Shown here: positions 52,105 through 61,944 of the stretch, one piece after another
How the letters are laid out: each line of letters opens with the position of its first letter
Numbering within the stretch: position 1 is the first letter of the stretch
Assembly (NCBI GenBank): GCA_016191785.1
Contig: JACPVJ010000012.1
Coordinates: 1 to 64,000, forward strand
Length of the DNA stretch: 64,000 nt
Source of the DNA: Myxococcales bacterium
GTDB taxonomy: Bacteria > Myxococcota_A > Polyangia > Polyangiales > Polyangiaceae
Direction: 5' to 3'
Translations under genes and position numbers: made by a program
The notes under the pieces: model-generated
Databases searched by the model: none
What the model was told of the DNA's origin: nothing
What the model saw: the letters and a program-made list of their open reading frames with translations, nothing else

Positions 52105-53417
52105 GTCGCCCGGGGCGGAAGCTTCGGAGCCGGGGCCGGCGGCGGCGCCGGCGGCTTCTGGCGTGCGCGTCGCCACGCCGGCAGCCACAGGCGTGCCTCG
52201 TAGCCGGCTCGCGTCACCGGTAGCTCGGCGTTCACCGGAGACACCCACCACGCACAGAGCGTGACGGCGCCGAGGCCGAGCCAGCCCAAGCGTCGACGCT
52301 GGTCGATCAGCCGGGCCAGCTTGCCCGCCACGAGCACCACCGCAAAGCCGTAGGCCGGCAGGTAGTGGTAGATGTACGAGTCACGCCGGGACAAGACCCA
52401 GGGCAAGACCGGCAGGGCCCACAGCGCCAGGCACCAGAGCTCGGCGCCGTCGAGCGCGCCGATGGTCTGAAGGGGAGTGGCCCGAGCCCGAACGAAGGCA
52501 CGAACACGCTGGGCGGCGACGGCGGAGAGCGCGCCGAGCGTGGCCAAGATCGACACACTGCCCGCCCACCAGAGCAGCGGATTGCCCATCGACGTCATCG
52601 ACCGCACCATGCCGTCCACCTCGGCGTAGCGCATCGGGATGGGTTTGTGCGGCAAGAGCCAGCTGTACCAGCTCGAGATCAGCATGTGCTTGCCGTCGGT
52701 CAGCTTGGCGTGGTGCTCGTACAGCTCGCGGGTGGCGGTGATCACGTCGCCGACGCCATGCGGCCGGTGCTGCAGCATCAAACCGTACTGGTAGATCCAG
52801 AGGTAGCTGAGCGGTGCCAGGAGCACGAGCCAGCTGGCCCAGCGCGGCGCGGGGCCGACCAGGGCCACCGCCACGAGGGGGACCAGCATCACGACCACGC
52901 TGAACTTGACTGCGCAGCCGAGCCCGAGGAGCACCGCGCCGAGGCCGATGCCCAGCGCCGATCGGGCACGCACGGCGGCGCACGCCGTGGCGAGGGTGAA
53001 GGTCGCGACCACTCCATCCAGGAGCGCGGTGCGCGAATACGCGATGAAGAAGCCGTCACCCGCGAGCAACGCCGCGGCGATCACTCCGGCGCGCCAGTTC
53101 TGGAACAACCGACCCGCGAGCAGGCCGGCGAGCGCGATGTTGGCCCAGCCGCTCGCCAGCGCCGACGCGCGCCACCCCCACGAGTCGTCTCCGAACCAGC
53201 GGATGCCCTGGGCGATCAGCAGCTTGCCGAGTGGGGGATGATCGTTCCAGTCTCGCGCGCCGGTCAGGTAGTTCTGCGCCGTCCGCACGAAGTGGTGCTC
53301 GTCCCAGGCCAGACCGGTCGGGTCCGCCAGGTGCTGAGCGCGCAGCCAGGCGCCGAGGGCGACGGCCGCGAGACACCAGCCCGCCAGCAAGAGATCCTGT
53401 CGCTTCGTCACCGACAC
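52098..53417 (-). CDS. PMT-family (GT39-like) glycosyltransferase
   Basis: The 439-residue polytopic enzyme is predicted to transfer a sugar from a polyprenyl-phosphate donor to protein or glycan on the outer face of the inner membrane. The first periplasmic loop carries WDEHHFV, the D-E motif of PMT/ArnT enzymes, followed by HPPLGKLLI, and ten or so membrane helices. It is a paralogue of the 56187 gene (same WDEHHFV ... NDHPPLGKLLIA ... FFIAYSR..LLDG ... CAVKFS ... KPIPMR ... MGNPLLWW). A Pro-rich tail ends the protein. GTG start. Confidence 0.85.
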   Translation of the reverse strand: MSVTKRQDLLLAGWCLAAVALGAWLRAQHLADPTGLAWDEHHFVRTAQNYLTGARDWNDHPPLGKLLIAQGIRWFGDDSWGWRASALASGWANIALAGLLAGRLFQNWRAGVIAAALLAGDGFFIAYSRTALLDGVVATFTLATACAAVRARSALGIGLGAVLLGLGCAVKFSVVVMLVPLVAVALVGPAPRWASWLVLLAPLSYLWIYQYGLMLQHRPHGVGDVITATRELYEHHAKLTDGKHMLISSWYSWLLPHKPIPMRYAEVDGMVRSMTSMGNPLLWWAGSVSILATLGALSAVAAQRVRAFVRARATPLQTIGALDGAELWCLALWALPVLPWVLSRRDSYIYHYLPAYGFAVVLVAGKLARLIDQRRRLGWLGLGAVTLCAWWVSPVNAELPVTRAGYEARLWLPAWRRARQKPPAPPPAPAPKLPPRATQ

Positions 53418-53549
53418 CCGGGGGCCCTGTCTACCAGAAGCCGCCAACTCTGGCTTGCCGATGACAACCCGCGGTTTGCACCCGATCGGGGTGCTTTTGG
53501 CCGAAAGTCGCCGGTCCCCGCCTGGTTCGGCGCTTGCAGAACCACTGGC

Positions 53550-55100
53550 GTGCGCGCGCTTCCCCTCTGGCCCCTGCTCGTCACCACCACGCTGGCGCTG
53601 CCGGCAGTCGCCGCCCCCGATCCGCCGACGCCCAGCTTCGGCAAGGCCATCGACGCCTTCGCGAGCTACGACGCCCAGGACACCTGCGACCCGACCGCCA
53701 AGCCCGGCACGGTCAGCTTCAAGGACTTCATCTTGAAGACCTACCCGATCACCGGCGACTACGGCATCACGCGCGCGTGCAACATCGGCAGCACCAGCGA
53801 GCACAAAGAGGGGCGCGCGTGGGACTGGAAGGTCAACTACTACAACACCGCCCAGCGCGACGTCGCCGAGACGGTGATCGACTGGCTGCTCGACACCGAC
53901 CCTCACGGCAACGCGTGCGCCAACGCCCGCCGGCTGGGGATGATGTACTTCATCTGGAACAGCAAGATCTGGGGGGCGTACCGCTCGCCGAACTCGTCGT
54001 GCGCGACCGCCGGGTGGAAGGCCTACACCGGCTCGAACCCGCACACCGATCACGTGCACATCAGCTGGGCCTGGCCCGGCGCGAAGAAGCAGACCACGTG
54101 GTGGACTGCCGCCCTGCCGCCCGAGCCGGTCAATACCAAGCCAAAGGGGTATCTCGACGGCGCCAGCTGCGAGCGCGTCTGGGGTTGGTCGCAAGATCCC
54201 GACGCACCGAAGAAGGGCATCGCCGTGCACCTCTACTTCGGCGGCCCCGCCGGCGACGCCAAGGCCAAAGGCGTTCCGATCGACGCGAACATCGATCGGA
54301 ACGACCTCTGCACGCCCCTGGGCTCGTGCAACCACGGGTTCGAGGTGTCGTCGCCCCTCAGCTTGCACGACGGCAAGCCCCACGCGGTTCACGCCTACGG
54401 CATCGACAGCGCGGGCGGCGCCAACGCCGAGCTCGCGCAGAGCCCCGCGACCCTCGACTGCGCACCGGTCATCCCCAAGGGCGTGCGCCGGTTGGTCAAA
54501 GACATGGCCAGCTTCGACGACTGGGGCTTCTCCGAGTTCTGGGACGTGATGCCCGTCGCGGACGCCGACCTCGCGGCCCTCACCGAGGACGACGCGCTGC
54601 CCTACAGCCCGCTGCTGGTGCAGTCCACCGATGGCAGCTCCGAGGTCTGGCTGATCGACGGTGAGCTTCGGCGGCACGTCCCGAGTCAAGAGGTGATGGC
54701 GACCTGGGGCTTCGACGCTGCAGCGATCGTCAAGTGGGCGCCGAAGGATCTCGAGAAGCTCGAGGTCGGACCCAAGCTGCGCTCTCGGCCGGTGTTGGTG
54801 CGTGGCACCGGTGCGAAGATCTACTTGATGGATGACGCCTTGCCCGAGGCTGGCCAACCCCCGACCGGCACCGGCGGCGCGAGCGGCAGCGGCGGCACCG
54901 GCTCGGGTGGCTCGGGCGCGACCATCAACGCCAGCGGCGGCAAGAGCGGCACCTCTGCCCAGCAGACCAAGGTGCTCTCGGACGACGAGCAAGGCTGCGC
55001 GTGTCGCACCGCCCGCCGAGCGAGCGGCTCGGGCGCCGAGCTCTCGCTCTTGGCCCTGGGACTGCTCGTTGCCCGCCGCCGTCGCGCGAGGTCGGCGTGA
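53550..55100 (+). CDS. MYXO-CTERM exported peptidase-like protein
   Basis: The 516-residue product has a signal peptide (LLVTTTLALPAVAA). The N-terminal domain contains STSEHKEGRAWDWK and HTDHVHISW, the metal-ligand pattern of the VanY/M15-like ARB_07466-type cell-wall peptidase fold. A middle beta domain and a segment with LRRHVPSQEVMATWGF are less clear. A Gly/Ser/Thr linker precedes the tail, with GCACR, a hydrophobic stretch (LSLLALGLLVA) and RRRRAR: a MYXO-CTERM signal. The GTG start gives the signal peptide. Its stop overlaps the next gene (GTGA). Confidence 0.82.
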   Translation: MRALPLWPLLVTTTLALPAVAAPDPPTPSFGKAIDAFASYDAQDTCDPTAKPGTVSFKDFILKTYPITGDYGITRACNIGSTSEHKEGRAWDWKVNYYNTAQRDVAETVIDWLLDTDPHGNACANARRLGMMYFIWNSKIWGAYRSPNSSCATAGWKAYTGSNPHTDHVHISWAWPGAKKQTTWWTAALPPEPVNTKPKGYLDGASCERVWGWSQDPDAPKKGIAVHLYFGGPAGDAKAKGVPIDANIDRNDLCTPLGSCNHGFEVSSPLSLHDGKPHAVHAYGIDSAGGANAELAQSPATLDCAPVIPKGVRRLVKDMASFDDWGFSEFWDVMPVADADLAALTEDDALPYSPLLVQSTDGSSEVWLIDGELRRHVPSQEVMATWGFDAAAIVKWAPKDLEKLEVGPKLRSRPVLVRGTGAKIYLMDDALPEAGQPPTGTGGASGSGGTGSGGSGATINASGGKSGTSAQQTKVLSDDEQGCACRTARRASGSGAELSLLALGLLVARRRRARSA

Positions 55101-55654
55101 GCGCGAAGCGAATCGCCTTTCTCGCGCTGGCGCTGGCGCTGGCGCTGGTCGCTGCCGCGATCGCGCTCTGGCCGAGGCCCGCGCCCCGGCCGCCCGGGCC
55201 ACCGATCGCGGCGCAAACGCCGACCGAGGTCCGAGCCGAGCGCCCGCGCCGACCCCGGGCCACCCGACCGCGACCTCCCGCGCCCGAGATCCGAGAGGCC
55301 GCGGTCTCGCCGCAGGCACCCCAGGCGCAGGCGCCCGTCCCGACCCGCGTCGAGCAGCTCGCGACCACCGTGCTGGCCGCGGCGGTGCGCCACGACTGGA
55401 TGGTGATCGACGAGCAGGAGACGCCCTGTCCGCCCCAGCAGATCCGGATCGTGTACGACGCCCCGTCGGACCTGGGCGGCTACACCAAGGGCGCCTACTT
55501 CGAGCCGCTGGGCCCCGGTCCCACCGAGAGCGCCACCGAGGTCAACGGCCTGATGCTCTGCGAGGGGTCGAGCTTCCTGTATCGAGGCTTCGAGGCCTAC
55601 TACCGGGCCGACCGCGGGCAGTGGGACGTGTTCCCGTTCCCGGTGATCGAATGA
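55097..55654 (+). CDS. Membrane-anchored hypothetical protein
   Basis: The 185-residue product starts at a GTG overlapping the MYXO-CTERM gene stop. It has an N-terminal membrane helix (ALALALALVAAAIAL), a Pro/Arg/Ala-rich linker (about residues 28-85), then a soluble domain with TPCPPQQIRIVYDAP and GLMLCEGSSFLYRGFEAYYR. Probably a periplasm-facing anchored protein. Coupling suggests a shared role with the peptidase. Function unknown. Confidence 0.65.
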   Translation: MSAKRIAFLALALALALVAAAIALWPRPAPRPPGPPIAAQTPTEVRAERPRRPRATRPRPPAPEIREAAVSPQAPQAQAPVPTRVEQLATTVLAAAVRHDWMVIDEQETPCPPQQIRIVYDAPSDLGGYTKGAYFEPLGPGPTESATEVNGLMLCEGSSFLYRGFEAYYRADRGQWDVFPFPVIE

Positions 55655-55681
55655 AGCGTTGACGCGCTGGCCGGCGCCGTC

Positions 55682-56182
55682 TTGACTCGCGCCGTGCAAA
55701 CGACCGCCGCGCGCTGGGGCGCCCTTGCGATCTGGCTCGCGTCGGCACCGCTGCTCGCGCTCTCGGGCAGCTCGCCCTCGTTTCACCCGGGCGCCATCGT
55801 CGACGTCGACATCACCCTGGTCGCCAGCGACCAAGCGAACCTGTCGTGCAGCTGGGACCGTCGTGCTTGGGGCTTTGCCTGCCGGTTCCGCGATGGCGGG
55901 CGCGTCGAGCAACCGGACGGCACGCTGGTTCCCACCGTGACCTCCGATCGGAAGACCCTGCTCGTCCCCGGCCTGTTCACAGAGGCCGAGGTCGCGGCGC
56001 GCGTCGCCAGGGACTCGGCCCTGCCGCCCGAGGCACAGCCGCGCTTCGTGGTGCGATGCCGCGTGCGCGTGCTCGAGCAGGTGAGCGGCGTGCAGGTACG
56101 GTTTGCAGCCGCCGGCGAGCTCGAGCCGCCGTCCAAGCAGTGGTTGGTGGCCCCGGTCGCTTGCCAGGTGCTGCCGAGCTGA
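55682..56182 (+). CDS. Exported hypothetical protein
   Basis: The 166-residue product begins at TTG 55682 (GTG 55694 is an alternative), with a signal peptide (ALAIWLASAPLLALSGS). The mature part is beta-rich with a few Cys (LSCSWDRR, FACRF, VVRCRVRV, APVACQ), possibly an Ig-like or beta-sandwich fold. It lies between the anchored protein gene and the PMT gene, five bases before the latter's ATG, so it is likely co-transcribed with both. Confidence 0.6.
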   Translation: MTRAVQTTAARWGALAIWLASAPLLALSGSSPSFHPGAIVDVDITLVASDQANLSCSWDRRAWGFACRFRDGGRVEQPDGTLVPTVTSDRKTLLVPGLFTEAEVAARVARDSALPPEAQPRFVVRCRVRVLEQVSGVQVRFAAAGELEPPSKQWLVAPVACQVLPS

Positions 56183-56186
56183 AGCC

Positions 56187-57491
56187 ATGCGTCGCAAGCT
56201 GCTTCAGCTCGTGCGTGGTCCCGACGCGCCCCTGGTGGTGGCGGCGTTGGTGATGATCGTCTGCGGCATCTTGCTCCGCGCGCAACGGCTGGCGTTTCCC
56301 CGCGTTCTCACCTGGGACGAGCATCACTTCGTGCTCAACGCCAAGAACTACCTGGCGCACCAGCCCGATCTGAACGACCACCCTCCACTCGGCAAGCTGC
56401 TGATCGCGCTCCCCGTCCATTTCCTGGGCGACCATTCCCTCGCTTGGCGGCTCTCGCCGTTCTTGCTCGGGTGCGTGAACATCGTCCTCTTGGGCCTGAT
56501 CGCCTCGTGGGTGGCCCAGCGCCGGACCGCGTTCTGGGTCGCCGCGGCGCTCGCGGCGGTCGACGGCTTCTTGATCGCGTACTCGCGGTCCGCGCTGCTC
56601 GACGGAATGCTGGTGTGTCTGTGCATGGGGGCCGTGCTGCTCGCGCTCCGAGCGCGCTCGTGGTCGGGCTTCGCGCTCGCGTCGCTCTTGCTCGGCTCCG
56701 CCTGTGCGATCAAGTACAGCGCCATCGTGTTCGTGCCGGTGCTGCTCTGGGCCGCCCTCGGCAAGCGCTCGAAGATCGCGTCGGCCGCGACGCTCGTCCT
56801 GGTGCCCGCCGCGTACACCGGCTGGTTCTCCCTGGGCCTTTGGATGGCCAAACGGCCCTTCGACCCGGCAGCGGTCGTCGCCGAGACCAAGCGCCTGTAT
56901 CTGCACCACGCCAGCCTCACCCACTGGAAGCACCCTCTCTTGTCTCACTGGTACGAGTGGTTCCTGCCGACTCGTCCCATCCCGATGCGCAGCGACCCGC
57001 TCAGCGACGGCCGCATGCGGGTGCTCACCGCGATGGGCAATCCACTCGTCTGGTGGTTGGTGGACGCGGCGGTGCTGCTCACCGTCGCCACGCTGGTCGT
57101 GTCGTTGGTCCTCGCGCTGCGACGGCGTACCGTTCGCGACGCCATCCTACGCGGTCTCAGGCTCGAAGGCCCGACCGCGCGGCGCAGCCTGGTCGTGGTG
57201 GCGTGGTGCGCGCCGATCGCGCCGTGGTGGCTCTCGGCGCGCGACTCGTATCTCAACCACTACCTTCCGGCCTACGTGTTCGGAGTGGTGCTGGTGGCAG
57301 CGCTGTTCGACGCAGCGCTCCGCCGGTTCCGCACCGCCGCGTTCGTCGCGCTCTTGGTGGTCGGGCAAGTGAGCGTCTACTACTCGCCGGTCTGGGGCCA
57401 GAACCCGCTCCGGCGCGAGGCCGTCGAGCAGCGAGCGCTCTGGCGCCGCTGGCACGTCGGGTTCTCGCTGCGATCGCCCTTCGATCCTTGA
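56187..57491 (+). CDS. PMT-family (GT39-like) glycosyltransferase
   Basis: A 434-residue polytopic glycosyltransferase and paralogue of the 52098 gene. WDEHHFVLNAKNYLAHQPD and NDHPPLGKLLIA mark the catalytic loop; further shared blocks are LIAYSRSALLDG, CAIKYSAIVF, RPIPMRSDP, MGNPLVWW and RDSYLNHYLPAY. It probably uses a polyprenyl-phosphate-linked sugar. It is the last gene of the run starting at 53550. The end of the reading (WHVGFSLRSPFDP, stop) is repeated in decayed form at 61902-61944. Confidence 0.87.
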   Translation: MRRKLLQLVRGPDAPLVVAALVMIVCGILLRAQRLAFPRVLTWDEHHFVLNAKNYLAHQPDLNDHPPLGKLLIALPVHFLGDHSLAWRLSPFLLGCVNIVLLGLIASWVAQRRTAFWVAAALAAVDGFLIAYSRSALLDGMLVCLCMGAVLLALRARSWSGFALASLLLGSACAIKYSAIVFVPVLLWAALGKRSKIASAATLVLVPAAYTGWFSLGLWMAKRPFDPAAVVAETKRLYLHHASLTHWKHPLLSHWYEWFLPTRPIPMRSDPLSDGRMRVLTAMGNPLVWWLVDAAVLLTVATLVVSLVLALRRRTVRDAILRGLRLEGPTARRSLVVVAWCAPIAPWWLSARDSYLNHYLPAYVFGVVLVAALFDAALRRFRTAAFVALLVVGQVSVYYSPVWGQNPLRREAVEQRALWRRWHVGFSLRSPFDP

Positions 57492-57508
57492 CCCGCCCGG
57501 CTCGGCCC

Positions 57509-58444
57509 TCACTTCGGAGGGGGGAGGAGCTTCTTCTTCGGCGCGGGTTTCTTCGGCAAGGGCAGCTCCTTCTTGCTCATCAAGATGTCGCCCTTGTAGA
57601 CCTCGGTGCGAACGGTCTGCCCTTCTTCCGGCTCGAAGTAGCTCCAGGTTCCGTCCTTCTTGCCGGCCTTCAGCTGGCCCTCGGCTTCTTTCACGCCGTT
57701 CGGGTGCCAGCGGGTGATCTTGCCCTCGCGTACCCCAAGCGCCATCTCGACCTCTTCGAGCTTGCTGCCGTCCTCGCGATAGGTGGTCCAGACGCCGACC
57801 TGCTTGTTGTCGTCGTGCCTGCCTTCACGTTCCATCTTGCCGCCCAGGAAGTAGGCCCGGAACGCTCCATGTCTCACGCCGCTCCGCCACTCGGTCTCCT
57901 CGGCCAGCTCGCCGTTCGGGTGCCATTTGCGCTCCAGACCCTGCAGCTTGCCTTCGACGTAGGGCGACTCGAGGACCTTGGTGCCCGAGTCGTTCCAGCC
58001 GACGAGGGTGCCTGACTCGCGGCCCGCTCGGAAGTCGATCTCGCTCGCCTTCTGCCCGTTCGGATGCCAGGTCACCCGACGCCCTTCGAGCTTGCCTTCG
58101 TGATAGGCGCCCTCTTCCGAGAGCTGCCCGTTCGCGTAAAACGCGCTGTAGCGACCCTCTTCTTTCCCGGCGACGTACGAGAGCCCTTTCTGCTTCTTGC
58201 CGTCGGGGAAGAAGGCCACGAACGTCCCTTGGCGAACGCCGTCCGGGCGCTCGCACCAGGCCGAGGTGCCGGCGGGCGGCTCCGCGCCCCTCATCACGGT
58301 GCCATCGAGGCAGGGCCTCACGCGCTTCCACCACGGGGTGTCGGGTGATTCGGCCGCAGCGCTCGGCTGCGTCGGAGGCGCAGGCTGGGGGGGCGGGGAG
58401 GCGCAGGCAGCCACGAGAAGGCCTGGAAGGAGTCGAGCGATCAC
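57509..58444 (-). CDS. MORN/YwqK-like repeat lipoprotein
   Basis: The 311-residue product has a signal ending LLVAAC, a Pro/Ala linker, then about nine MORN/YwqK-type repeats (YANGQLSEEGAYHEGKLEG, WHPNGQKASEIDF, WHPNGELAEETEW, REDGSKLEEVEM, WHPNGVKEAEGQLKAGKKDG). The tail is Lys/Pro-rich. GTG start. The YwqK family name refers to an antitoxin in other settings, but no toxin partner exists here, and a surface-scaffold role is more likely. It is divergent from the kinase gene. Confidence 0.75.
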   Translation of the reverse strand: MIARLLPGLLVAACASPPPQPAPPTQPSAAAESPDTPWWKRVRPCLDGTVMRGAEPPAGTSAWCERPDGVRQGTFVAFFPDGKKQKGLSYVAGKEEGRYSAFYANGQLSEEGAYHEGKLEGRRVTWHPNGQKASEIDFRAGRESGTLVGWNDSGTKVLESPYVEGKLQGLERKWHPNGELAEETEWRSGVRHGAFRAYFLGGKMEREGRHDDNKQVGVWTTYREDGSKLEEVEMALGVREGKITRWHPNGVKEAEGQLKAGKKDGTWSYFEPEEGQTVRTEVYKGDILMSKKELPLPKKPAPKKKLLPPPK

Positions 58445-58592
58445 GAACCGAGCATCTCAGGTCTCGCCGATCTCCGCCAGTGTGCGGTGGGCCTGCTTGG
58501 CCGAGGCGGAGACCCGCTGAGCCGCGCGTCTTTCCAAACCCCCCAGGTCACGAGTTACCCGAGAGCGAACGCCGGACTATGCTTCGCGCGAG

Positions 58593-61500
58593 TTGAAAGA
58601 CGAAGCGTCGCCCGAAGCCGAAACGCTGGCCGCGCCCGAGCAGAGCGGGTCGGAGTCGCTCGTTGCCCAACCGCTCACTCGAGAGGCCGACGGTCGTTAC
58701 CTCTTCCGCGGCGAGATCGGGCGCGGCGGCCTGGGCCGCGTGTGGGTCGCGCACGACACCCACACGGGGCGTGAGGTTGCCATCAAAGAGCTCTTGGAAG
58801 GCGGCGCTCGGGTCTCGCGCGAAGGTGTCCCGACCGAGTCAGGGCGACGCTTCTTGCGCGAGGCGCGCGTCACCGGACAGCTCGAGCACCCGTCGATCGT
58901 CCCGGTCTACGAGATCGGGGAACGGTCGGACGGCACCCTGTACTACGCGATGCGGCGCGTGCAGGGCGTGCCGCTCTCGGCGGCGATCGCCGGCGCCGAA
59001 GCGCTCTCGGAACGAGCGCGACTCTTGCCCCGATTTCGCGACGTGTGCCAGGCGATAGCCTACGCCCACAATCGCGGGGTGGTTCACCGGGACATCAAAC
59101 CCGACAACGTCATGCTCGGAGACTTCGGCGAGACCGTCGTGCTCGACTGGGGTCTTGCGAAGGTGACCGGGCGCGACGACGACAAGCGCGACGAGCTCTG
59201 TGCGGGACTCTCCCGGCTACGAGAAGAAGACGGTGCTCGTACCCTTGCCGGCGTTGCCATGGGGACGCCGTTCTACATGCCCCCGGAGCAGGCGCTGGGC
59301 GAGCTGGATGAAGTGGACGAGCGCTCGGACATCTACGCCCTCGGCGCGGTGCTCTACGAGATTCTGACCGGACGGCCGCCGTTCGATGGTCGGAACGCGA
59401 TGGAGGTCATTCGACGACTGCTGTGGCAGCCGCTCGAGCCCGTGCGGGTGGTGTGCCGAGAGGCTCCCCCGGAGTTGGCGGCGATCGCCGAGAAGGCACT
59501 CTGCAAGACCCGTAGCGAACGCTATTCGAGCGCGGCGGCCCTCGCCCGCGACGTCGAAGCGTACATGTCCGGGCAACGCGTCGAGGCCTACGAGTACAGC
59601 ACCCTCGAGCTCGTTCGTCTGTTCGCGCGCCGGCATCGGGCCAAGCTGATCGCCGCCGCCGTCGTGCTCGCGGCGCTCGTCGCCAGCGTCGTGATCGTGT
59701 CCGTGTTCTACGCGCGAGAGCATGCAGCACGCATCGCCGAGCGCACGGCCCGAGACGAAGCCATTGCCGCCCGTCAGCGGTTGCAGACGGCGCTGGAGCT
59801 CGAGAGCAAAGAGCGTCGCCGAGCCGCATTCCACACGGCGTCGGCCCAGATGGAGAAGGCCCTGGCGCTCGGGCGCGAACGGCGTTTCCCCGAGGCGCGC
59901 ATCTTCGCGGCGGCGGCGCTGCTCGCCAACCCCGCCCACGACAAGAGCCCGATCTTCGCGGCCGAGTTTGCGGCCGAGTACCCGTCTGCGTGGGGCCTGC
60001 GTGCGCGATCGGCGGCGATGCTCGGTCAGGTGCGATCACTTCCTTCGCTCCGCTTGCTCGACACCGCGAGAGTGGACGCGAGCTTCGAGCCCTTGGCGCT
60101 CACACCGGCGGGCGGCGGTCTCTTCGCCGCAGGCAACGCGAAGGGGCGAGTCGTGCTCACGGCCGTACGAAGCGCGGATCGACGGCGGGAGCTGGCCGCC
60201 CATGCCGGCGCGATCGGCGCAGGCGATTTCACCCCAGACGGGGTGGAATTCGTGTCGGCCGGTGACGATGGCTGGATTCGGGTCTGGAACACGACGTCCG
60301 GCGAGAAGCGGCGCGAGCTCCGCGCTCCTTCCGCGACCCAGCTGAAGTGCTCGCCGAACGGGAAGCTCATCGCGACGGCTACCCGAGACGGGGACGTCGT
60401 CGTCCGAGATCTGCAGACGCTCGAGAGCCGACGGGAGACGAAGCTCGCGGGACGGGTGTTCGCGCTCACGTGGTCGCCGGATGCGAGACATCTCGCGGTC
60501 GTGCTGGGGGACAAGAGCTTGCTCTTGGTGGACGCGACCACCGGTGCCCGACGGCGCGTGCCCGAGGCGCCGCTCGGCTGGCATGCGGCCGAGTACTCTC
60601 CCGACGGAAAGACGCTGGCAACGGCGGATTGGGGCAAGACCATCACCCTGTGGAAAGCCGACACCCTGCGACGAGAGGCCGTGCTGGTCGGGCACGAGGG
60701 CGCGGTGTACTCGTTCGGGTACTCGCCGGATGGCCGCTTCTTGCTGAGCGGTGGCTTCGACCGCCGGCTCGTGATCTGGGATCTGGCGACCCGCAAGGCC
60801 GTGGTCGCGCTGACGGCGCACGACGAGCGGATCCGGAGCATCGTCCGCCTGGAAGCGGGTAGCCAGTTCGCCACCATGAGCTGGGATCGAAGCGTCAAGC
60901 TGTGGGAGCTCGACGCGAAAGAACCGCCCGCCGACAAGACCGCTCGGCTCTGGGATGCGCGCACGCTGAAGCCGCGCCAAGTGCTCTCCGGCCACGCGGA
61001 TGCCGTGCAAGTCGTCGCCTGGTCCCCCGATGGCGTGCGAGTCGCGACGGGGAGCGCCGACCGCGCGGTGACGCTCTGGACTGCGCTCGACGGCCAACGA
61101 CTGAGGAGCTTTGCCGGGCACGACGGCGGGGTGACGGGCCTGGCTTTCCTCGAGAGCGGTCGAACGCTCGCGTCCGCCGATGCCGGCGGCTCGGTGCGGT
61201 TGTGGAATGCCGATTCGGGAGAGCTCCTGCGCACTCTGCGGGTGCAGACCGGGTACTCTTGGGGGCTCACCAGCTCAGCCGACGGGACCCGCTTCGCGGC
61301 TGGCGGTCTGGACAAGACGGTCCGACTCTTCGATGCGAAAGGAAACGCCGTGGTCACGCTCGAAGGTCATGACGACTGGACGAGCGGCGTTTCCTTCTCT
61401 CCAGACGGGCGCAGCGTGGCAACGTCCGGCAAAGACGCGGTCGCGCTGATCTGGAGCCTGGAAACCGGCAAAGCAGCGCGACGCCTGGTCGGGCACGAGG

Positions 61501-61808
61501 GGTGGGTGAATCGGGTCACCTACTCGCGGAATGGGCGCCTGCTCGCGAGCGCTTCCGACGACCGCACGCTTCGCTTGTGGAATGCGTCCACGGGAGAGCC
61601 GTTGCTCGTCTTCGACACCAAGGAAGGTGGAGAGGCCCTGGCTCTGGCGGACGAGCGGCTCTTGTTCGGCGACGGACCGGTCGTCCACTCGATGCCCTAC
61701 GACCTGTCGATGCTGGCTGCCGACCCGAAGGACCTCTTCGACCAAGCGCAGCGCGCCGTTGGGCTCACGCTCAATGGCGTGGTGATGGCCACGGGCTTTC
61801 CGCGCTGA
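58593..61808 (+). CDS. Ser/Thr protein kinase with C-terminal WD40 propellers
   Basis: A 1071-residue membrane kinase. The catalytic domain (about 35-330) has GEIGRGGLGRVWVAHD, VAIK (Lys65), HRDIKPDN (165-172), DWG (185-187, in place of DFG, common in this subfamily) and GTPFYMPPEQ. One membrane helix follows (about 351-373), then a coiled segment and 550 residues of WD40 repeats (for example LSGHADAVQVVAWSPDG, FAGHDGGVTGLAF, GHEGAVYSFGYSPDG), enough for two propellers. The start is a TTG; no better one is in frame. The sensor is periplasmic. Confidence 0.9.
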   Translation: MKDEASPEAETLAAPEQSGSESLVAQPLTREADGRYLFRGEIGRGGLGRVWVAHDTHTGREVAIKELLEGGARVSREGVPTESGRRFLREARVTGQLEHPSIVPVYEIGERSDGTLYYAMRRVQGVPLSAAIAGAEALSERARLLPRFRDVCQAIAYAHNRGVVHRDIKPDNVMLGDFGETVVLDWGLAKVTGRDDDKRDELCAGLSRLREEDGARTLAGVAMGTPFYMPPEQALGELDEVDERSDIYALGAVLYEILTGRPPFDGRNAMEVIRRLLWQPLEPVRVVCREAPPELAAIAEKALCKTRSERYSSAAALARDVEAYMSGQRVEAYEYSTLELVRLFARRHRAKLIAAAVVLAALVASVVIVSVFYAREHAARIAERTARDEAIAARQRLQTALELESKERRRAAFHTASAQMEKALALGRERRFPEARIFAAAALLANPAHDKSPIFAAEFAAEYPSAWGLRARSAAMLGQVRSLPSLRLLDTARVDASFEPLALTPAGGGLFAAGNAKGRVVLTAVRSADRRRELAAHAGAIGAGDFTPDGVEFVSAGDDGWIRVWNTTSGEKRRELRAPSATQLKCSPNGKLIATATRDGDVVVRDLQTLESRRETKLAGRVFALTWSPDARHLAVVLGDKSLLLVDATTGARRRVPEAPLGWHAAEYSPDGKTLATADWGKTITLWKADTLRREAVLVGHEGAVYSFGYSPDGRFLLSGGFDRRLVIWDLATRKAVVALTAHDERIRSIVRLEAGSQFATMSWDRSVKLWELDAKEPPADKTARLWDARTLKPRQVLSGHADAVQVVAWSPDGVRVATGSADRAVTLWTALDGQRLRSFAGHDGGVTGLAFLESGRTLASADAGGSVRLWNADSGELLRTLRVQTGYSWGLTSSADGTRFAAGGLDKTVRLFDAKGNAVVTLEGHDDWTSGVSFSPDGRSVATSGKDAVALIWSLETGKAARRLVGHEGWVNRVTYSRNGRLLASASDDRTLRLWNASTGEPLLVFDTKEGGEALALADERLLFGDGPVVHSMPYDLSMLAADPKDLFDQAQRAVGLTLNGVVMATGFPR

Positions 61809-61901
61809 GCTCCGCAGCCGGTCCCGTTGCTCGCGGGCGAGCGGCGTCCGCGTTCATTGCCCGAGGGTCGGTCCCGTGCCCGGGGACACGTCAGCGAGGC
61901 A

Positions 61902-61944
61902 CCGCCACGTCGGGTTTTCGCTGCGATCGCTCTTCGTTCCTTGA
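61902..61944 (+). pseudogene. Relic of the PMT gene 3' end
   Basis: About 45 bp match the end of the glycosyltransferase gene at 57449-57491 at a constant offset of 4,453 bp. The reading is RHVGFSLRSLFVP then stop, compared with WHVGFSLRSPFDP then stop in the intact gene. Similarity extends about ten bases past the stop codon. It lies just before the VTT gene. Confidence 0.75.

Noticed and set aside
57509-58444. Antitoxin of a toxin-antitoxin system (YwqK annotation)
   Set aside because: The repeats match the YwqK/MORN type, but the protein is a lipoprotein and no toxin gene accompanies it.
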